Positions 46,738-60,668 of a stretch of DNA of 64,000 nucleotides are shown here, piece after piece. Numbering within the stretch: position 1 is the stretch's first letter; the number at the start of each line of letters is the position of its first letter. The DNA is from Linnemannia elongata. Lineage: Eukaryota > Mortierellomycota > Mortierellomycetes > Mortierellales > Mortierellaceae. A program made the translations under genes and the position numbers. Where the stretch lies: positions 1-64,000 of the forward strand of contig JAXBDG010000021.1 in assembly GCA_036320915.1 (NCBI GenBank). The letters run 5' to 3'. The notes under the pieces were generated by a model. It did no database searches, was not told where the DNA came from, and saw nothing but the letters and a program-made list of their open reading frames with translations.

Positions 46738-48688
46738 ATGACTGAATTTGCCCAAGAGCACCCTTCTCTTCGATCGCGAGGTGCCTCGAACTTGAAGTTG
46801 AACCTCCTGCAGCAGCAGCATCCACTCGATATGGGTTTTGATGACCGTGATATGGATATCGATCTGGATGAGATGGTTGGCTACGATACCTCGCTGCCCT
46901 CGGTGCCATCCCTGTCCAAGAACGTCACCTCGACCACAGCCGAGTCGGTTGTCCCTTTTGTGAGTGCACACCCAAGCCCTGAAGTGAGTGATGAGAGTGA
47001 TGGTGAACGCGAACGCGAACGCGGTCTCAGTCTTTCGTCCAAGGACGATCCATCCATCGGTGATCGTCGTCAAGCACAAGCACCTTCGTCATCTTCCTCG
47101 TCGTCAGCCATGCCTGTCCCCGTCCCAGTCCCCGTCGCAGCCAGCAAGAACAAGTCGAGTGGCCGCAGGGGCTCGCATTTGCACCACCGTGCACCCGACG
47201 CTGAGGAGGAGCTCTCCTTCCATCTTCTCCTCTCGCCCATCCCCATCCCCCAGCAACATCAACACTCGCGCTCCCACCACGCCAGAAGAACTCCTCCTCA
47301 GAGTCCACTCAACTCGTTCTCGAACTCGCTCTCCAACTCGCACTCTTTCAAGCGATCGTCTTTCTCTTCCATGTCCATGCACACCCCTCCCGGATCCGCC
47401 ACTGCTGCTTTCCCGGTCCCCTGCTCAGACTCGGCCCTCGTCGACGAACTCATTCGCGACAACGTTCGCCAGCATATGAGGTCACACGCTACCGAAAAGG
47501 CTTACTTCTGGTCCCTCGGAAAGCTTAGCGAGTTCTCTTTCTCGGACCGTTTTGTCCGATCTCCCGTCTTTGACATCAAGGACACCGCGCCTGCAGCAGG
47601 ACTTGTAGCACCCGTCGCCACCAACAGCACCAACAACAGCGAGGCGTCGTCTATTCCAGCCGACAGTGTCTTGCAGTCTAAGGCTGAGCCAGCCAAGTCA
47701 TCCTGGCGCCTTCGTCTCTACCCTGTAAGTAACCCCTTGTACGAACACACATTTCATCACTACTCCAGCCATAGGTCCAGTACATAAGGCATAGCATCCA
47801 AAACGGAAGATCCTTACCGTTTGTTTTTATGTTTTTGTCCATGACAAAGTCAAAAAGCAAAGCGAAAACAAGCGAGTAAAAGCGATGAGATTGAGAAGGC
47901 TTCGGCACTTTCAAACTGACGGCGTTCATGTCTCTCTCTCTCTCTCTCTCTATCTCTATCTCTTTCTCTCTCTCTCTCTCTCTCTCTCCTCTCCTCTCTC
48001 CTCTCCTCTCTCTTCTCTTCTCTTCTTTGATCCTTTACACAACTGTAACCGACTCGGGACATATCCGCAGCATTCTTCGCACACTGTGCACAGAGGAATC
48101 ATAGCCACGGGATCTTCCATGTTTCGCTGTGGTTTTTTTCTTGCCTCACTATGCCTCGGAGTTATATTTGATCCTTGATTTTCAACCTAACCTCATTACC
48201 TTTAACGTTTTCTTGTAAAATAGCATGGCCGAGGTGATCGCCACCGTGACAGCGAATATGTTGGACTTTACCTCCAGCAGGAGAACTCTGGACCCGTCAT
48301 GAACCGACGTTCGTCTGCCATCCCTGGCGCCAACGCCATCAACGCCGCAGCGGCAGCAGCAGCCTTTAGCAGCTCCGTTCCTGCCCCGTTCGCTTCGCGG
48401 TCGTCTGTCTCGTCTGGCTCTCGGCGATCTGTCTCGGGCATGTCGTTGCCCATGACCCGACGCCACGTCACGTTGTTTATTGCCACCGAGGCAGGCGACT
48501 GTATCGCCAAGCAGGATCTTGTCGAGTGGTTCTCTGGCAGCGAGGGCGGCCTTGGGTTCCCTAGGTTCGTGTTGAGAAAGAGTGTCTTGGATGCGGTCAA
48601 GAAGCAGACAATGTCCATTGATGATGATGAGAACGAGGAAGAAAGGGAGATGAACATTGTAGCAGGAGTTATCTTCCATGACCTGTGA
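46738..48688 (+). CDS. MATH (TRAF-like) domain protein
   Basis: Two exons, 46738-47724 and 48224-48688, give 483 residues. The first 250 are disordered: MDIDLDEM acidic patch, Ser, Pro-Val and Arg-Glu repeats. From about 250 a MATH-like fold is visible. EKAYFWSLGKLSEFSF is the first strand pair, SWRLRLYPHGRG spans the splice junction, then EYVGLYLQQENSGPV, RRHVTLFIATEAGD, WFSGSEGGLGFPRFVLRKSVLDA and NIVAGVIFHDL. In fungi MATH domains occur in ubiquitin adaptors (with BTB) and ubiquitin peptidases (with UBP), but neither partner domain is seen. It may be an adaptor binding short Ser/Thr-rich motifs. An Ala-rich insert (about 357-376) breaks the domain. The stop TGA overlaps a perfect GTGAGT donor, so another exon is possible. 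Confidence 0.75.
47937..48026 (+). repeat. (CT)n microsatellite in MATH-gene intron
   Basis: About 60 bases of CT units with ATCT interruptions, then CCTCTCT-type variation, occupy the middle of the 499-nt intron. Confidence 0.9.
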
Positions 48689-49291
48689 GTGAGATGTTAC
48701 TCTGAGATAGCCTTTTTTTAGTCGCGTTCCTACTTTTGCTTCTTGTTTTCGTTTGTTGTCGTTTTTTTGTAGTTGATAGCCGTAGCTGCTTGTCTGTCTG
48801 TACCATAGTTATTCTTTTTGTCCAAAATGTACTTTGCTTTTTAAAATATCCTGAAAAGTCATGCCGTGCTGTGGAGTGCAACCGATCACATTCAAAATCC
48901 AAATCGATTTTGAGGATTGAGGATTAAGCCAAAGCCACCCGCTCAACCAAATCGCCCTGAGTTCCCTTACTGTGTGAAATAAAAGGACGAGCAGTGAAAG
49001 AGCCAAAAGCAATTCAATTCATTGTTCTTTTCTTCTTACAATTCTTTTGCTTTTGCTTTACCGCATCGCTTTCCCTTTTGCACATCCTTTCTTTTTTTTT
49101 TTTTTTTTTTTTCTTCTTCTCCTTTGGAGCCCCTCATCTTCATAACATCGACGAGCAAGACAAGGGAAAAAAAAAAGAGTCGCTAGTGGCCTAGGAACAA
49201 TCCATCGTCTCTTGCCCAGGAACATCTATCGATTCGACCAGGAAAACGACACTTCTCCTTTCCCCCCTCTCCAGCTTCTTAATTCCACTCA
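48689..49291. other. Intergenic between MATH gene and MED16
   Basis: About 600 bases with a 20-base T run near 49092-49112 and CT-rich leader before MED16. No gene was seen. Confidence 0.6.
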
Positions 49292-52200
49292 ATGGCGACC
49301 GTCGACCTCGAAAAGACCCTCACATCCTTTCTCCCACCCAACCTCTCTGTCGATGGTCTCTACTCATCCCTAAGGCACGGATGCCGCCAGAGGTAAACAA
49401 TAACTACAAGCTAATCGACGCCTCCGACGACAGGATAACCCGATGGAAGATACAATGACAAATCAGTTTATTGATCCTCGCTGTACCAATCAACAATTAA
49501 CGACAAACGCGTTTTTTTAGACCCATCGCATGGTCTTGCAAGAACATGGCCATTACACCGTCTTGGGTGCCTGATAGAAAAGTGCCTGGCTTGATGAAGT
49601 AAGTTTAGCTTGATTGAAAAAAAGAAGGCTATCGCGCAAAAAAACGTACTACAACAGAGCATCCGAATTAACTGTCATGTCAATTAAAATAACAATAGCC
49701 CATCGTTGAGATTCCTGTCGTTGTTGTTGACTAAAGAAGATAAGGCACAACTGTGGGATACATGCATCGAGGACGTTTCGACATATCATGGCCAGAGCAA
49801 TATCACCCACGTCTTATGGAACCACGCAGGAAATCACTTCGTGTCGATTGACGAGAAGGGCAAGATCGTCATCTGGGCCAACAGAGTACGTTTTTGCCTC
49901 TTTTTTTTTTCTCTATTGGGCCAACATGCGGGGACAGAGTTTTGTTTTATGGAAAGGGATGAACAATTGGACAAGAAATGAAAGAATGCATGGAATCTAA
50001 CGATCGCGACCCTGTGCATGACTTCATCTTATCATTAGAGATATCTGAATGCGTGGCTCCCGGTGTACGTGTTCGTCTTGTTCAACCCAGTTGTCTGCTG
50101 CGAATGGATCAACCCCGATAGAAAAGTGAGTAGCAATTGCACCTTAATCTCTATCATTATAAAAGCCAATCCCTATAACGCGTTAAAAGATGGTACTCAT
50201 AGCTCAATGTTATCTTGTTAAAATAGTATGTTGCAAAGACGGACGGACCAACCAATACGACAAAGTTCGAGCGTGAACGAACAGGACGCGCGAGAGGCCC
50301 ACTTTCACTGGTCCTTCTGTCTTCGGATGGCCAGGTAAACCCAAGCGTTTAAGAATTAATGGTCGAAAAGGATGGCGTCAGGCACAGGCACGCAACTAAC
50401 ATACAATGTTAAATATTATATTCGCCTCTGTTTTTTAGTTGACGACAGTGTTCAAGCCAGCAGGACAGGTGTTCACCCACATTTCCACAGCGATTCCACG
50501 GCAGTCTGCCAATGAGGACATTACAGCTTCAAGGATATCTCATGGATCCATGATGAGCAGTGGTAAGTGGTCTATCGGACAGGAACTTACTATTCAAGGC
50601 GCAGATCTTATCTCTTCCTCCTGGCAGTCAATAGATGCAGTAGACTGACCAAGCGATGCTCAATGTGCAATAGCGGACGGGATTCATCTGGTAACACACA
50701 GCAACAGTATTCTGCCTTCCACCGTGAACCTTTACAACATCGATCTCCGATTTTCACCAGAGCAGACATTCCGTTGCGATGCGTTGGCTGTTCTCCACCT
50801 CTCAAATCCTCTGACGGGACCAGGATCGGTCATAATGCCAAATGTAGTACAACATCTACAGCTTTTGCCAAGTACACCAACACGACCCTTTGCCGTTGCA
50901 GTCGGTCTTGGATCTAGAGAAGGTAACCAAGCGCCTTAGTCACTACATGTTTTGAACAGGTTGAAGTTAAATCTTTGTGTTGTTCTTCATTTACTAATGC
51001 GCAGTTCGTATTCACATTTTTTTACCGGTAATAGAGCTCAGTTCTGGAGAGGCAACATATCAATGTCAGGTTGTGGTGTGGGAGGTGGCATCCAAGGTTA
51101 TGGGATTCCATCCGGCATTCCAGGAGCTTTCAACGCGAAGGAACGAGGTCCTCTCTGGACATCCTTCTTTGGTAAACATTGCCTGTACATTTTATATTTC
51201 GCGGAAAGACTTTGTTAGGGCATGCGGACGAAATTATTGACACCTTTAATTACATTCTGTTGTCGCAATAGACGTTTGTTATGCTTGGAGAGCGGCAGTT
51301 CAAGGACAAGTTTATTACAGCTCTTTCATATGTCCCCCGGAGCAGAGAGGTCTTGGTGGGCTTTTCAGACGGCAGCCTACTTGGTTTGGAGAGGTAAGGC
51401 TAGGAAATCATTCGACAGCTAATGGTCTTCAGCTGAGAGAGTAACAACAGACTAACACTGAGAAATGTCATTGTTGATAGCCGCTTCCTAGGACTCACAG
51501 ATGCGTTGCCTACTCTTTCAGACGGATTCCGCAGAGAGCAGGATGGGTGCCCATTGGTGGCGATCAGTGCTTCGCCCAACGGATTTGCTCTCAACACCCT
51601 GTCGCTCAATGGCCATATTTCGAGCTCTTTTACCTCAGAGACATCGGGATACGACCTGGAGCTGGATGTATTGGTCCGACATGCAGTTGTGGCTCTTTTG
51701 AATGAGTGGGATTACTCCGACATTGTGTCAATCGTCGTCAAGGCTGCTAGAGTTTCCAGCGATAACCGTAAGGGATTTGATATCGCTTTACACAATTGAC
51801 AAAGCCGCGGACTTTATTCAATCGTAGAGATCTTTAACCACCGTTTTCATATCCATAGAACTACCGGATCAGTTTATCGAGGGCGTATTCAAATACTACG
51901 ATTCTATTAACGGCGCAGAGGACTCTAGCGTTCTCGAACCATTCATGCCGCGAGCTTCGGTATTGCGTCGGATGCTGTCATTGCAACTGGTGTTGTTCCA
52001 GTCGATTCCTCGGAAACTTGTTCAGTATCGGGCAACCAGTGCTCTCTTGCACCTTCAGTCCATCGGCGAGGTGTTCTTGGGATGCTGTACCTCAGATGCA
52101 GCGACAGTGGCGGCTCACATGGAACCAGGATCGAACGTGGCAACTGGACAGAAACCACTTGCATTCAACACCGATGCTCTTTGGTCACTATTCCCGCTCT

Positions 52201-54291
52201 GTGGATGGGTCCTAGACTTTTGCACGATCCTCTTCCGTGAGCTGGCTGTGTTTCTCAACCGGAAAACCAAGCAGGGACCTCCATCTGGTGTTTCACATGG
52301 TGCTGCTAGTGGACACAACCTTGGCGCCTCGACACCTGCACCAAGCATCTTGTGCTTCCTGTATCACAGCCGCGCCAAAAAGACCTTGCGTTCGGTCTTG
52401 ATCTTGCTAGAGCAGTTTCACGCTTACGTTCGGGTGCGGGAGCAACTCTACACCAATGTAGTCCAGACTGGAGGAGCCATTGAGGCGCCAATAGTGCCAG
52501 GACAGGAAAGGGTCAACAACCACACCAATTCGATGAGCATTCCAGAGGCGATCGCCATTAAGGACATCAACATCGCCATCTTGTCTAGCCATGCTGAGGC
52601 GACGTTTACGCGTTGTCCACTCAAGATTGGTATTCTCAAGTCAATGCTTCGGGATCTGAGTGGAATTGGCCATCACGTTGATATCGCACGGCCGAATGGT
52701 ATCAACGGCGCCATGCATCGGACTGGCGAAAACGGAATTTTGGACAAGTCCGCCTCGGATCACATTGTTTTCATCAAAGGCATCGTTCCGTCAAGCAGCA
52801 GTGCATCGTTGGCTCAATCAAAGACGGAGCTGAAGATGATCACCAGGAGATACTCGACGGTATGGGACATGAATCGACTCATGTTTTCGACCATTCATTG
52901 GCTGGACATTGAGCCCGCCCAGACGCTCTATTCGTCCAGGTCAGGATCAGGAGAAAAGGTCACCGCCATGCATCCTTCACGCTGCCGCATCGATCCAGCA
53001 AATGCTCTCAAGCCTCGTGTTATTTCATCCATCAACGCGTCTCCCAACCTCGGCCGCCAACAGTTCCCGCTTCTTCAACACCACCCTTCAAACGTGAGCA
53101 CCATATCAACTGGATCTAGAGGGTCGATCAGCGGGGTCTCTGGGAGAACGGGTCCTGTGCCGATGAGGGTGTTTACCGAGTCGCCCGGCGAAATGCCCAT
53201 GTCGCAGCAACCGATCGACCCAGCACTCCGATCCATGGGGCATGGTTTGGCGGATAACTCTTCGACGATGGCCACTGCCGGATCGGTTCATCACGGAGGA
53301 TCACTGGATGTGACCACGCCATCCATTCTGGGTTCGCGAAGCATCTGGGGCTTGACTCACGAGGAGCGGGACGATGATATGGAAGGACCCTTTAATGACA
53401 GCCAAGACGACGAGCTGTTGAGTATGAGGGCGATCTGGAACAATTGGAGCGCGGCTCTCCAAGGACAACTGCGGCTCCAACTGGATGGTCGAGCCGCCGA
53501 TGTGGTAACTGAAGATGACGCCATGCTGGAAGACGATGGAGATGAGGACGACGAGGAAGGGGACAGCGATGAGGAAATGCGGGAATATAGGAACCCGGTG
53601 CAACGCAGCAACGGTGGCAGCAGGAGGTCTTCGCTGGCTACTTTGAACTCATCGTCGTTGTGGCTCCTCCAAGAATCCAAATCGATTTCAATGAGGACGC
53701 GGTCAGAATGGACTCTCCTGCCGATCTTGGCAGACGAGGGATCTGAGCCATACCCACCTCATGTGGGGACAATAGCAATAGGCCGGTTGGCGATGCAGGG
53801 TTTCGAGGGGAAAATCGAGCCTGTGCCAGTGTCGTCTAGTCCTTTTGAACATGGAGAGGCATCACAGGGTGAGATTGAGGCGCAGGTCAGGAAGAGACGA
53901 TCTGGAGTTGATCCTATTCGCAAGGCCAAGAAGTACAAGTCCTCTGGCCGTAGCCGGCAATGCATCAGGTACCTTGTTTGTGCTATGCTAAGGTGTATTT
54001 AATGTTTGGGTGTACTGATTCTAACGCCCTTTGATTTATTATTTGAAATGGAAAAGGTGCCATCAAATCTCGACAAATATGAGTGCGAACGTAAAGCCAG
54101 GCCAACGACGCCCCATGTCACAACCGACGGCTATGGGAGCAGGAATGAACAACAACAATAACAACAACAACAGCAACAACAATAACAACAACAACAACAT
54201 CAACATCATACCCGATATTGCTGCGTCTACGCTGTGGTACCATAACTATGACCGATCGTGCATCTGCGGAGGCATGTGGCTCGAATTGTAG
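49292..54291 (+). CDS. MED16: Mediator complex tail subunit 16 (MED16/SIN4)
   Basis: MED16 sits in the Mediator tail and links activators to RNA polymerase II in the nucleus. Twelve exons join in frame: 49292-49392, 49521-49598, 49699-49885, 50039-50125, 50227-50334, 50439-50562, 50674-50922, 51035-51171, 51272-51393, 51481-51767, 51859-53968 and 54057-54291, giving 1274 residues. RPIAWSCKNMAI is the family's N-terminal motif. WD-type blades follow (HVLWNHAGNHFVSIDEKGKI, CCEWINPDRK, LSLVLLSSDGQLTTVF, GFSDGSLLGLE). The single 2.1-kb exon holds the helical body with acidic and Ser-rich loops. The end carries a zinc-ribbon-like pair, Cys1195-x2-Cys1198 and Cys1265-x-Cys1267, closing with ICGGMWLEL as in other MED16 proteins. 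An Asn-rich run (about 1225-1243) sits inside this C-terminal module. Confidence 0.9.
54148..54204 (+). repeat. AAC/AAT repeat coding a poly-Asn tract in MED16
   Basis: A trinucleotide AAC/AAT/AGC run in the last exon encodes almost only Asn with one Ser, between the two cysteine pairs of the C-terminal zinc-ribbon-like module. Confidence 0.85.
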
Positions 54292-54371
54292 GGTACTTTG
54301 TTGTCAATTGGCCCTCTTCCTCCTCCTCATTCTCGTCCTCCCTTCCCCTGCATGAACCTACTCGTAATTTG

Positions 54372-54377
54372 AATAAA
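54372..54377 (+). terminator. AATAAA polyadenylation signal of MED16
   Basis: AATAAA lies 81 bases past the MED16 stop codon. Confidence 0.5.
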
Positions 54378-54756
54378 AGAAAAACGGATAGAAGACACCT
54401 AACGTAGATTGCGTTGAATGACCAGGTGTATTGATAAGAACTAAATAAGACGAACAGGTAGTAGAATCTAGGAAGGGCGGTGTGAGCAGTCAAGAGAAAG
54501 TGACCCATGATGCAATGAGAAACAGTTCTAGTAGGCTTTGTTTTTCTTTCGATTAGCGCTAAACTGCGCAGTAGATCGTTCACTGCACAAGAAGCAGTAA
54601 GAAGATTCACAGTGGGGTTGTTTATTATTTTTTTCAATGGCGTTTTTATTTTCCCTTGTCGTCAGTGTCCGTGTAAATGTTCATTTTTCTCTGTTCACGA
54701 ATCAATAACGAAGAAAAGAAGAAAAAAAAGTAACGGCTATTGTCTTTCGGGTCTTC

Positions 54757-54787
<31 letters not shown>

Positions 54788-57700
54788 TCCGTTTTTCAGT
54801 TTTGGTGTTCGCTTGGCTCGGGTTGCACGAAATTCTTCTGTGCTGATGCAATTGATCGCCCATTGTTTGTTATATCTTATCGAAGACAGGGAAGGAAGAG
54901 ATAGAGAGACAAAGAGAAGGACGAAGGAGGCACATAGAGAGCCTGGTGAGAGAAGTGAGAAGAGAGGAGCGGTATCCTACCGTCATGCACCAAAATGGTC
55001 ATACAGTTGGTTTTGACTAAGAAAAGACCCGACACTATATCAGTCAGCTATGCTCCTTCCTTTCTTTGTAATTGTTTTTTTTTGTACTCTTGTTGCCGCA
55101 TTGAAAGGGTCCAGCGGAAGCAGGAACAAGCAGGGGGTGTGTGAAAAGGGTTGAGTGTGAAAGGGAAAGAATAAAGGGAGAAGAAAACAGGAGTCTGTGG
55201 CATTCATGCAGCTTACGGATGTACCGTGCATGGATACACAGGATTTGTGAGCGATTGCAGATTTTCCCGATCATGGGCAGTAAGAACTGGTTGACGTGAA
55301 GACTAAGACGCGACAAAGCAGAGATGTACAAATCAAGGGAGGGATAGCCATTAAAGAATGACCTAAGGTTGAGAGCTAGGGGGATTGACTAGGAACTAGG
55401 GCGAGACATGGAGGTTTGAGGAAGGGCAATTGGCAAATTGCAAGCGAGAGGGAAGGAGAGTGTGCGACAGAAGAAAAGCCAAGTCTGTTGGCTGTTGCGG
55501 TGTTGTTGGATGGATTTTGGACGGGTGAAGTATGGTAGCAAGAAGATCTATTGACGGGTTACTGCTCCGACCGAGCAAAGAAGGCGTCGCAGTTGTCAAC
55601 GCGCAACAACCGGTGGTCCTTTTTGAACCACATCCAACAGCTAATGAAGGGTCAACACGGTGGAGCGAGCCGTCATACGGAAGTCATCACTCATTGCTTC
55701 ATCATCCGGTGTCGAGACAGATGCCTCTCACAGGCTCCGTTGCCACTCAAAGACGTGTATTGTTCAGCGAAAGGGATGGGGAGAGAGAGGGGATGAGAGA
55801 TCGACACTTATCCTGTCTCATCTGGATGTCCGTCTCATTATTCTCTTTTTCGCAATTCGTCTCTTTCTATCTTTTACCGCAAATCTTGCTCTTCCATCCG
55901 CAACCATCGGCGAATCTCTCATTTCTTCACACATACACACATAGTTCTCATTTTCAGCACAACACTCTCTCCTGTGTTCCTCGTCCTTTTCCTTCTCAAT
56001 CTTTTCAACAGCAAATACCTTCTACCATTGTACATACCAACAGGTACTCCCCTCTCTAATTTCCCAACATTTCTCTTGACTACATGTCCTTGTGTATCCC
56101 TCTTGTTCCCACCCTCCCCTCCCCCCCCCCCTCCTCTGCTATGTCTTACTATTCGTGTTTTGCTCTCACAATCCACTCCTCAAACACCTGCGTTGTGCTC
56201 CCATGCATCCTTTGTCCTACTCCTTATCCCCTATCCTGCAAAACGTTAGCATCCTGTCCTTCCTTGTTTTTTTTCTTCTTTTTCGTCCTTTCTTTTCTAC
56301 CTATCACATACCCATTCCCCCCTTCTGTCAGCGTGCATCAGCCATAGCGAACAATAACAACAATAACCCAACATATGCTTGGTGGGATAGAATTCGATGC
56401 GGGTGTGACATACCTCTCCACCTCGTCCGTTTTCTCCTCGCCTTCTCGCTCGCTTCTTCTTCCTCGGCTTGTGACACCTTCAACAAACAACAAAGAAAAA
56501 CACAGCAAAAAAAGGGGGGGTGGGGGGTTCAAGAGAGGGATGTAGGAAAATGAGAGAGGAGGCGAGGCGTTTGTTATTTTCTGCTGGTCTATGATTATTT
56601 TTTCTTCTTATGCATGCATGAAACCAAAAGTAAGGAAAAAAAAGGCAAGCACAAGTGAGCGTAGGGCTGAATGGATGGTGGTGAAAAAGCGTTGGCATGT
56701 TGCAATTTTGGTTGACTTGCGTCAGTAGGGAGCGGGGTTTTGTCAAACGTTAGCCAACACAACAAACACAGATGATGGAGCTGGAACGAAGGAAAAAACA
56801 CGAACGACAAAAAAAAAAAAAAAAAAAAAAACGCATACGAGATCACATCCGCGGAGATATTTTTTTTACTGCTTTATCAGTTTAACGAGTTTCTGCGTCA
56901 GTGTTAGTCTGCGAAATCGATGTTGGTGAAGGAAGGTGGGGACTTCATTTGTTAATTGATGGTGGCGAAGAGGCGTTGGGGTAGAGAGAGGGAAGTAAGG
57001 CTCAGTTCAGAATCACTGCTCCTGGTCGCTCAGTAGATGTTTGTGCGCCACAGCCTAGTGGATCGGCAACCACGCATGGCGCGGGTGGGAATGAGGGAAG
57101 GAGGCAAAAAAAACACGACTCCCAAAAACGGAAGAGGGAACGCGTCTTTCGCGTGAGCCAATCAGATAGACCCAAAACCTCATGACTGTTCTTCTGGATG
57201 CTGCCGTTTTGCTGCATTAGTTGTTTTTGGTGCTTTTGGATAGTTGTGGTGTTCAACCAAATCAAAACAACAACCACTCTACGAGGAGGACGATGGTGAT
57301 GTCCATCAGTTAGTACATGTATTTCCTTGAAAGATTTTGCTTCAGATACAAAGCACTCATCATGAATATCACCTCCTTCTCCTTATTCTTCCTATTCCTT
57401 CTCCTTCTCTTGTTCATATTAATCCCTGCAGATAAAAAGGATATATTCGCCTGAATTCCAAGTGTATCTTTTACTCAGGTAGGTAAAAAAAAAGTAAAAC
57501 GGACAGTAAAACTAGGAAAATGAATGAAGAAAAAATCGAGGGGTAAGAAAGACAGTGTAACGTGAGGCGTCTGTATTGGTGTCAATGAATATTAATATTG
57601 TCCCCTCTTTGCCTAATACACAATCGAAGTTCATCTTATTCTTTTTGACTTCTCATGTGCGCTTTCTTTTCTTACCCCTGGAGAGTTGAACATAAAAACC

Positions 57701-58137
57701 TGCATTCCTGATTCCCTTTGTTTATTTTGATGCTTTGTTGCTTGTTTGCTTGTACTCAAGTGTCATTGTGCATTTTGCATATCTGCCTAAGTATTACTTG
57801 CTTTTTCCTTCACCCCTTATTGGTACACAGTGGCAACAAGGAAAAGAGTGGAAAGCAAGTGGGTGTGAGAAAGAGAAGATGAGAGAAAAATATATGCCAT
57901 GTTGATGTCTGCTTACTTGACCCATATGCAGAGAGAGGAGACAAAGCGGGATGTAAAGGGAAGAAGAGCGAGAGAGAAAGGGAGAGAGATGTGCGAAGGA
58001 AGGAAGGAGGGAGAAGGATGAGATCCGCGTGCTAAGAGAGTTGAATGGAACACAGGGCGAAACATACGGCGATCTAGTTCCGTCCGTCACTCACTCTTCC
58101 CACTCTTCTTCCCCTTCGCTGAGCAATAACGACAATC

Positions 58138-58138
<1 letters not shown>

Positions 58139-58168
<30 letters not shown>
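58139..58168 (+). repeat. 30-base poly(T) run
   Basis: An uninterrupted T run in the gene-poor stretch. Confidence 0.85.
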
Positions 58169-60657
58169 CCCCTGCCGACCCAAAAAAAACAAAAAAATAC
58201 CACGCATGGTTTTGGTTGCACAACATGACCCAAGGCATGAAAACAGGGAGGAAAAAGGATGGAGCTGGCAAGAAAAAGGAGTGGACGGATACGTTTCGAT
58301 TGCGTTTTTGCTGCTCTTGTTTGTTTATTTGCATTGGGTTTGTTTTGCGTTGAAAAAAGGCTAGATGAGACGATGGGTAGGTACTTACTCCTCTTTGTCT
58401 GCTGGGAAGCGGGAAAAATGTGAGAGACAGTGCACAATGGGCAGTGCGCTGCGAAGTTGTGCAGAACTAAGAGCTTTGGTGTCAGACACAAAGCACAATG
58501 CACAAAGGGGCAAAAGAGAAAAAAAATGGGTCAGTAGGTTTGGCCATGGTTACATTCTTCTGCATACACGAGGAAAACTATCAAGGTCAAAGACAAAAAA
58601 CCACACTTAATAGAATGTGCTTTGACCCTGGAGGGAACTGCAACAGTGACAACAGAAAACGCAACAGATGAGTACAAAGCGAGAGGTGAAAGGTACAACA
58701 GCAAACGACAACCAAACCTTTTGTTATACTTCGGCAGTGAACAATCGTTGTACAAAAATGGTTGCAGTTGTTTAGTTGGATGGTTGGGCTTGTTGCACGG
58801 AAAAAAAAAAAAAAAAAAAAAAAAAACTTGTTGCTTGCTGCTAGCGGACAGGACAAACACTACTAACCAAAAGGAATTGCCAATGCAACGATAATCGATT
58901 GGTATCACCATGCTCAATGCATCTCTCTCTCACGGCAGCTCATCGTCATTGTGAACCTTCTCCTCTCTCTCTCCCTTTCCCCCAGTCCTTTGTCAACACT
59001 CCTCACCCCCTCTTCTTTGCGTTTTCCGCAACTCCTTGAAAGAAAGGATAAAGAGTGGATGAAAAGACAAAGGGGAAAACTTTATTTATGGTGGGCATTG
59101 CAAGTCTCATATGAGCAAACTAAGGAGACAAGTCAAATCGTTATGCATCTTGCCAGTTTTTTTATTGAACATTGGTATTCGCGCGATCGAGTTTTTGCAG
59201 AAAAACTCATGATCATGATCATACTACCAACAACAGCAATACGAAAAAGCAACAGCAGCAACGACACTACTGCTGAAGAGAGAAGAAGGGAGTGCAGGAT
59301 CATAGGGGAAGAAAAGAAATGATTGACGAGGATTGTCGGAAGGGAATCCACTCATTCATTCATGCCATGCCAAATGATTCAATTCTTTTAGGATTGACAA
59401 GAGCGCTTTTAACCCTTCACCTTCGGTTATTAATCGCCCTTTTTTAGAGTCCACTCCTTTTCGAATATAGTTTGACCCTGGATTCCCTTCTTTGCTCACA
59501 ACAATCTTCTACAAACACGATCCTCGCCTTCTCTCTTCCAAAAGAAAAATCAAACGCCCTGAGTCGTCGTCAGTCCAGTCAACGCGTCAACATTGTTTTC
59601 ATTCTCTCTCCTGTAACAGCTTGCTCTTTCTATTTCCCCCCTTTATTGACTACACCGAATCCTGACACTGGTTTCTCTCCTTCGTTCGGAAAACTACAAC
59701 CCATGTAAGCGTGTAATACAGAGTCGGCGGACTGTCGTGTACGAGGGGAGTGCGCCTTGACTTTGCTCCGTCCTGTTCCCCTCCAGTTTTCGCGTCACTG
59801 GACCCATTCTGTGTCCATCCCAGCAACCACCTTCTTTTATTTGGACGCACATTGGCCAATGGATAACAGGTTGATGCCTCCATTTGACTAATTAAGCTCA
59901 CTCATCGAAAAGCTTCCCTTTTGACTCGCGTTTTTTTTGTTGCATCCACATTTCATGAGAGGTTGTTAACGTGTGGAATAACGGAATGATGCAGATAAAA
60001 GGAATGAGCGGAGAGATGGATAGAAAAGGTGATAACAACTACTTTTATTCGTTCTTGCCCGGACATAACAAACAAAAGGCAGTCGGCGAGGAAGTGGAAG
60101 AGGAGGGGAGGAGGAAGGAGGAAGGAAGAGAAGAAGGGAGGCGGAAAGGATTCACAGATATTATTTTTTTTTGACTTGGTATTTGGAAATTTTGGCTGGG
60201 ATATTGGCAAGCGCACACCTGACGCGCATTTCACCATGGGCAAGTAGGGGAGGTGAAATGCATTCTTTACTTCTTTTTACCGACCGACGTTTTTTCCTCT
60301 ACGCCCTTTGTTTATTTTATTTTTTGTATTCTTTTGGACTGTTGGCTTGTAGTTTTGTTGTTGCACTCAATTGGCCGTGCTTACTTTCCCTGTGCTTCAC
60401 TTCAAGTCTTCGCGCCGACACTTTTTTCTACTTTTTCCAATTGAACGACCGATTAAAGGAATAAAACAAAAAAAAGTGAGCGAGCAAAGAAACACCACAA
60501 GAACAAAAGTCTGCGTTTCGCTTCAACTCGTACCCCCTCCTCTGTACCTTTTTTTTTTTGTTCTATTTCTTTTCTTTTGTCTTTGGGCTTTCCTTTACTT
60601 TCTCTACTCTTGTCCTCTGCCGCATTGTCACTTTTTTCATCGTCCTTGCATCTTGCA

Positions 60658-60668
60658 TATATATATAT
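60658..60668 (+). promoter_or_regulatory. TATA-like element upstream of the Gln/Asn-rich gene
   Basis: TATATATAT lies about 400 bases before the ATG at 61060, with CT-rich leader between. The spacing resembles the TATA box at 29561 and its gene, so it is a candidate core element only. Confidence 0.35.

Noticed and set aside
55532..56059. 175-codon ORF in the gene desert
   Set aside because: The second half is a CT-rich translation, no conserved motif, and no supporting splice structure.
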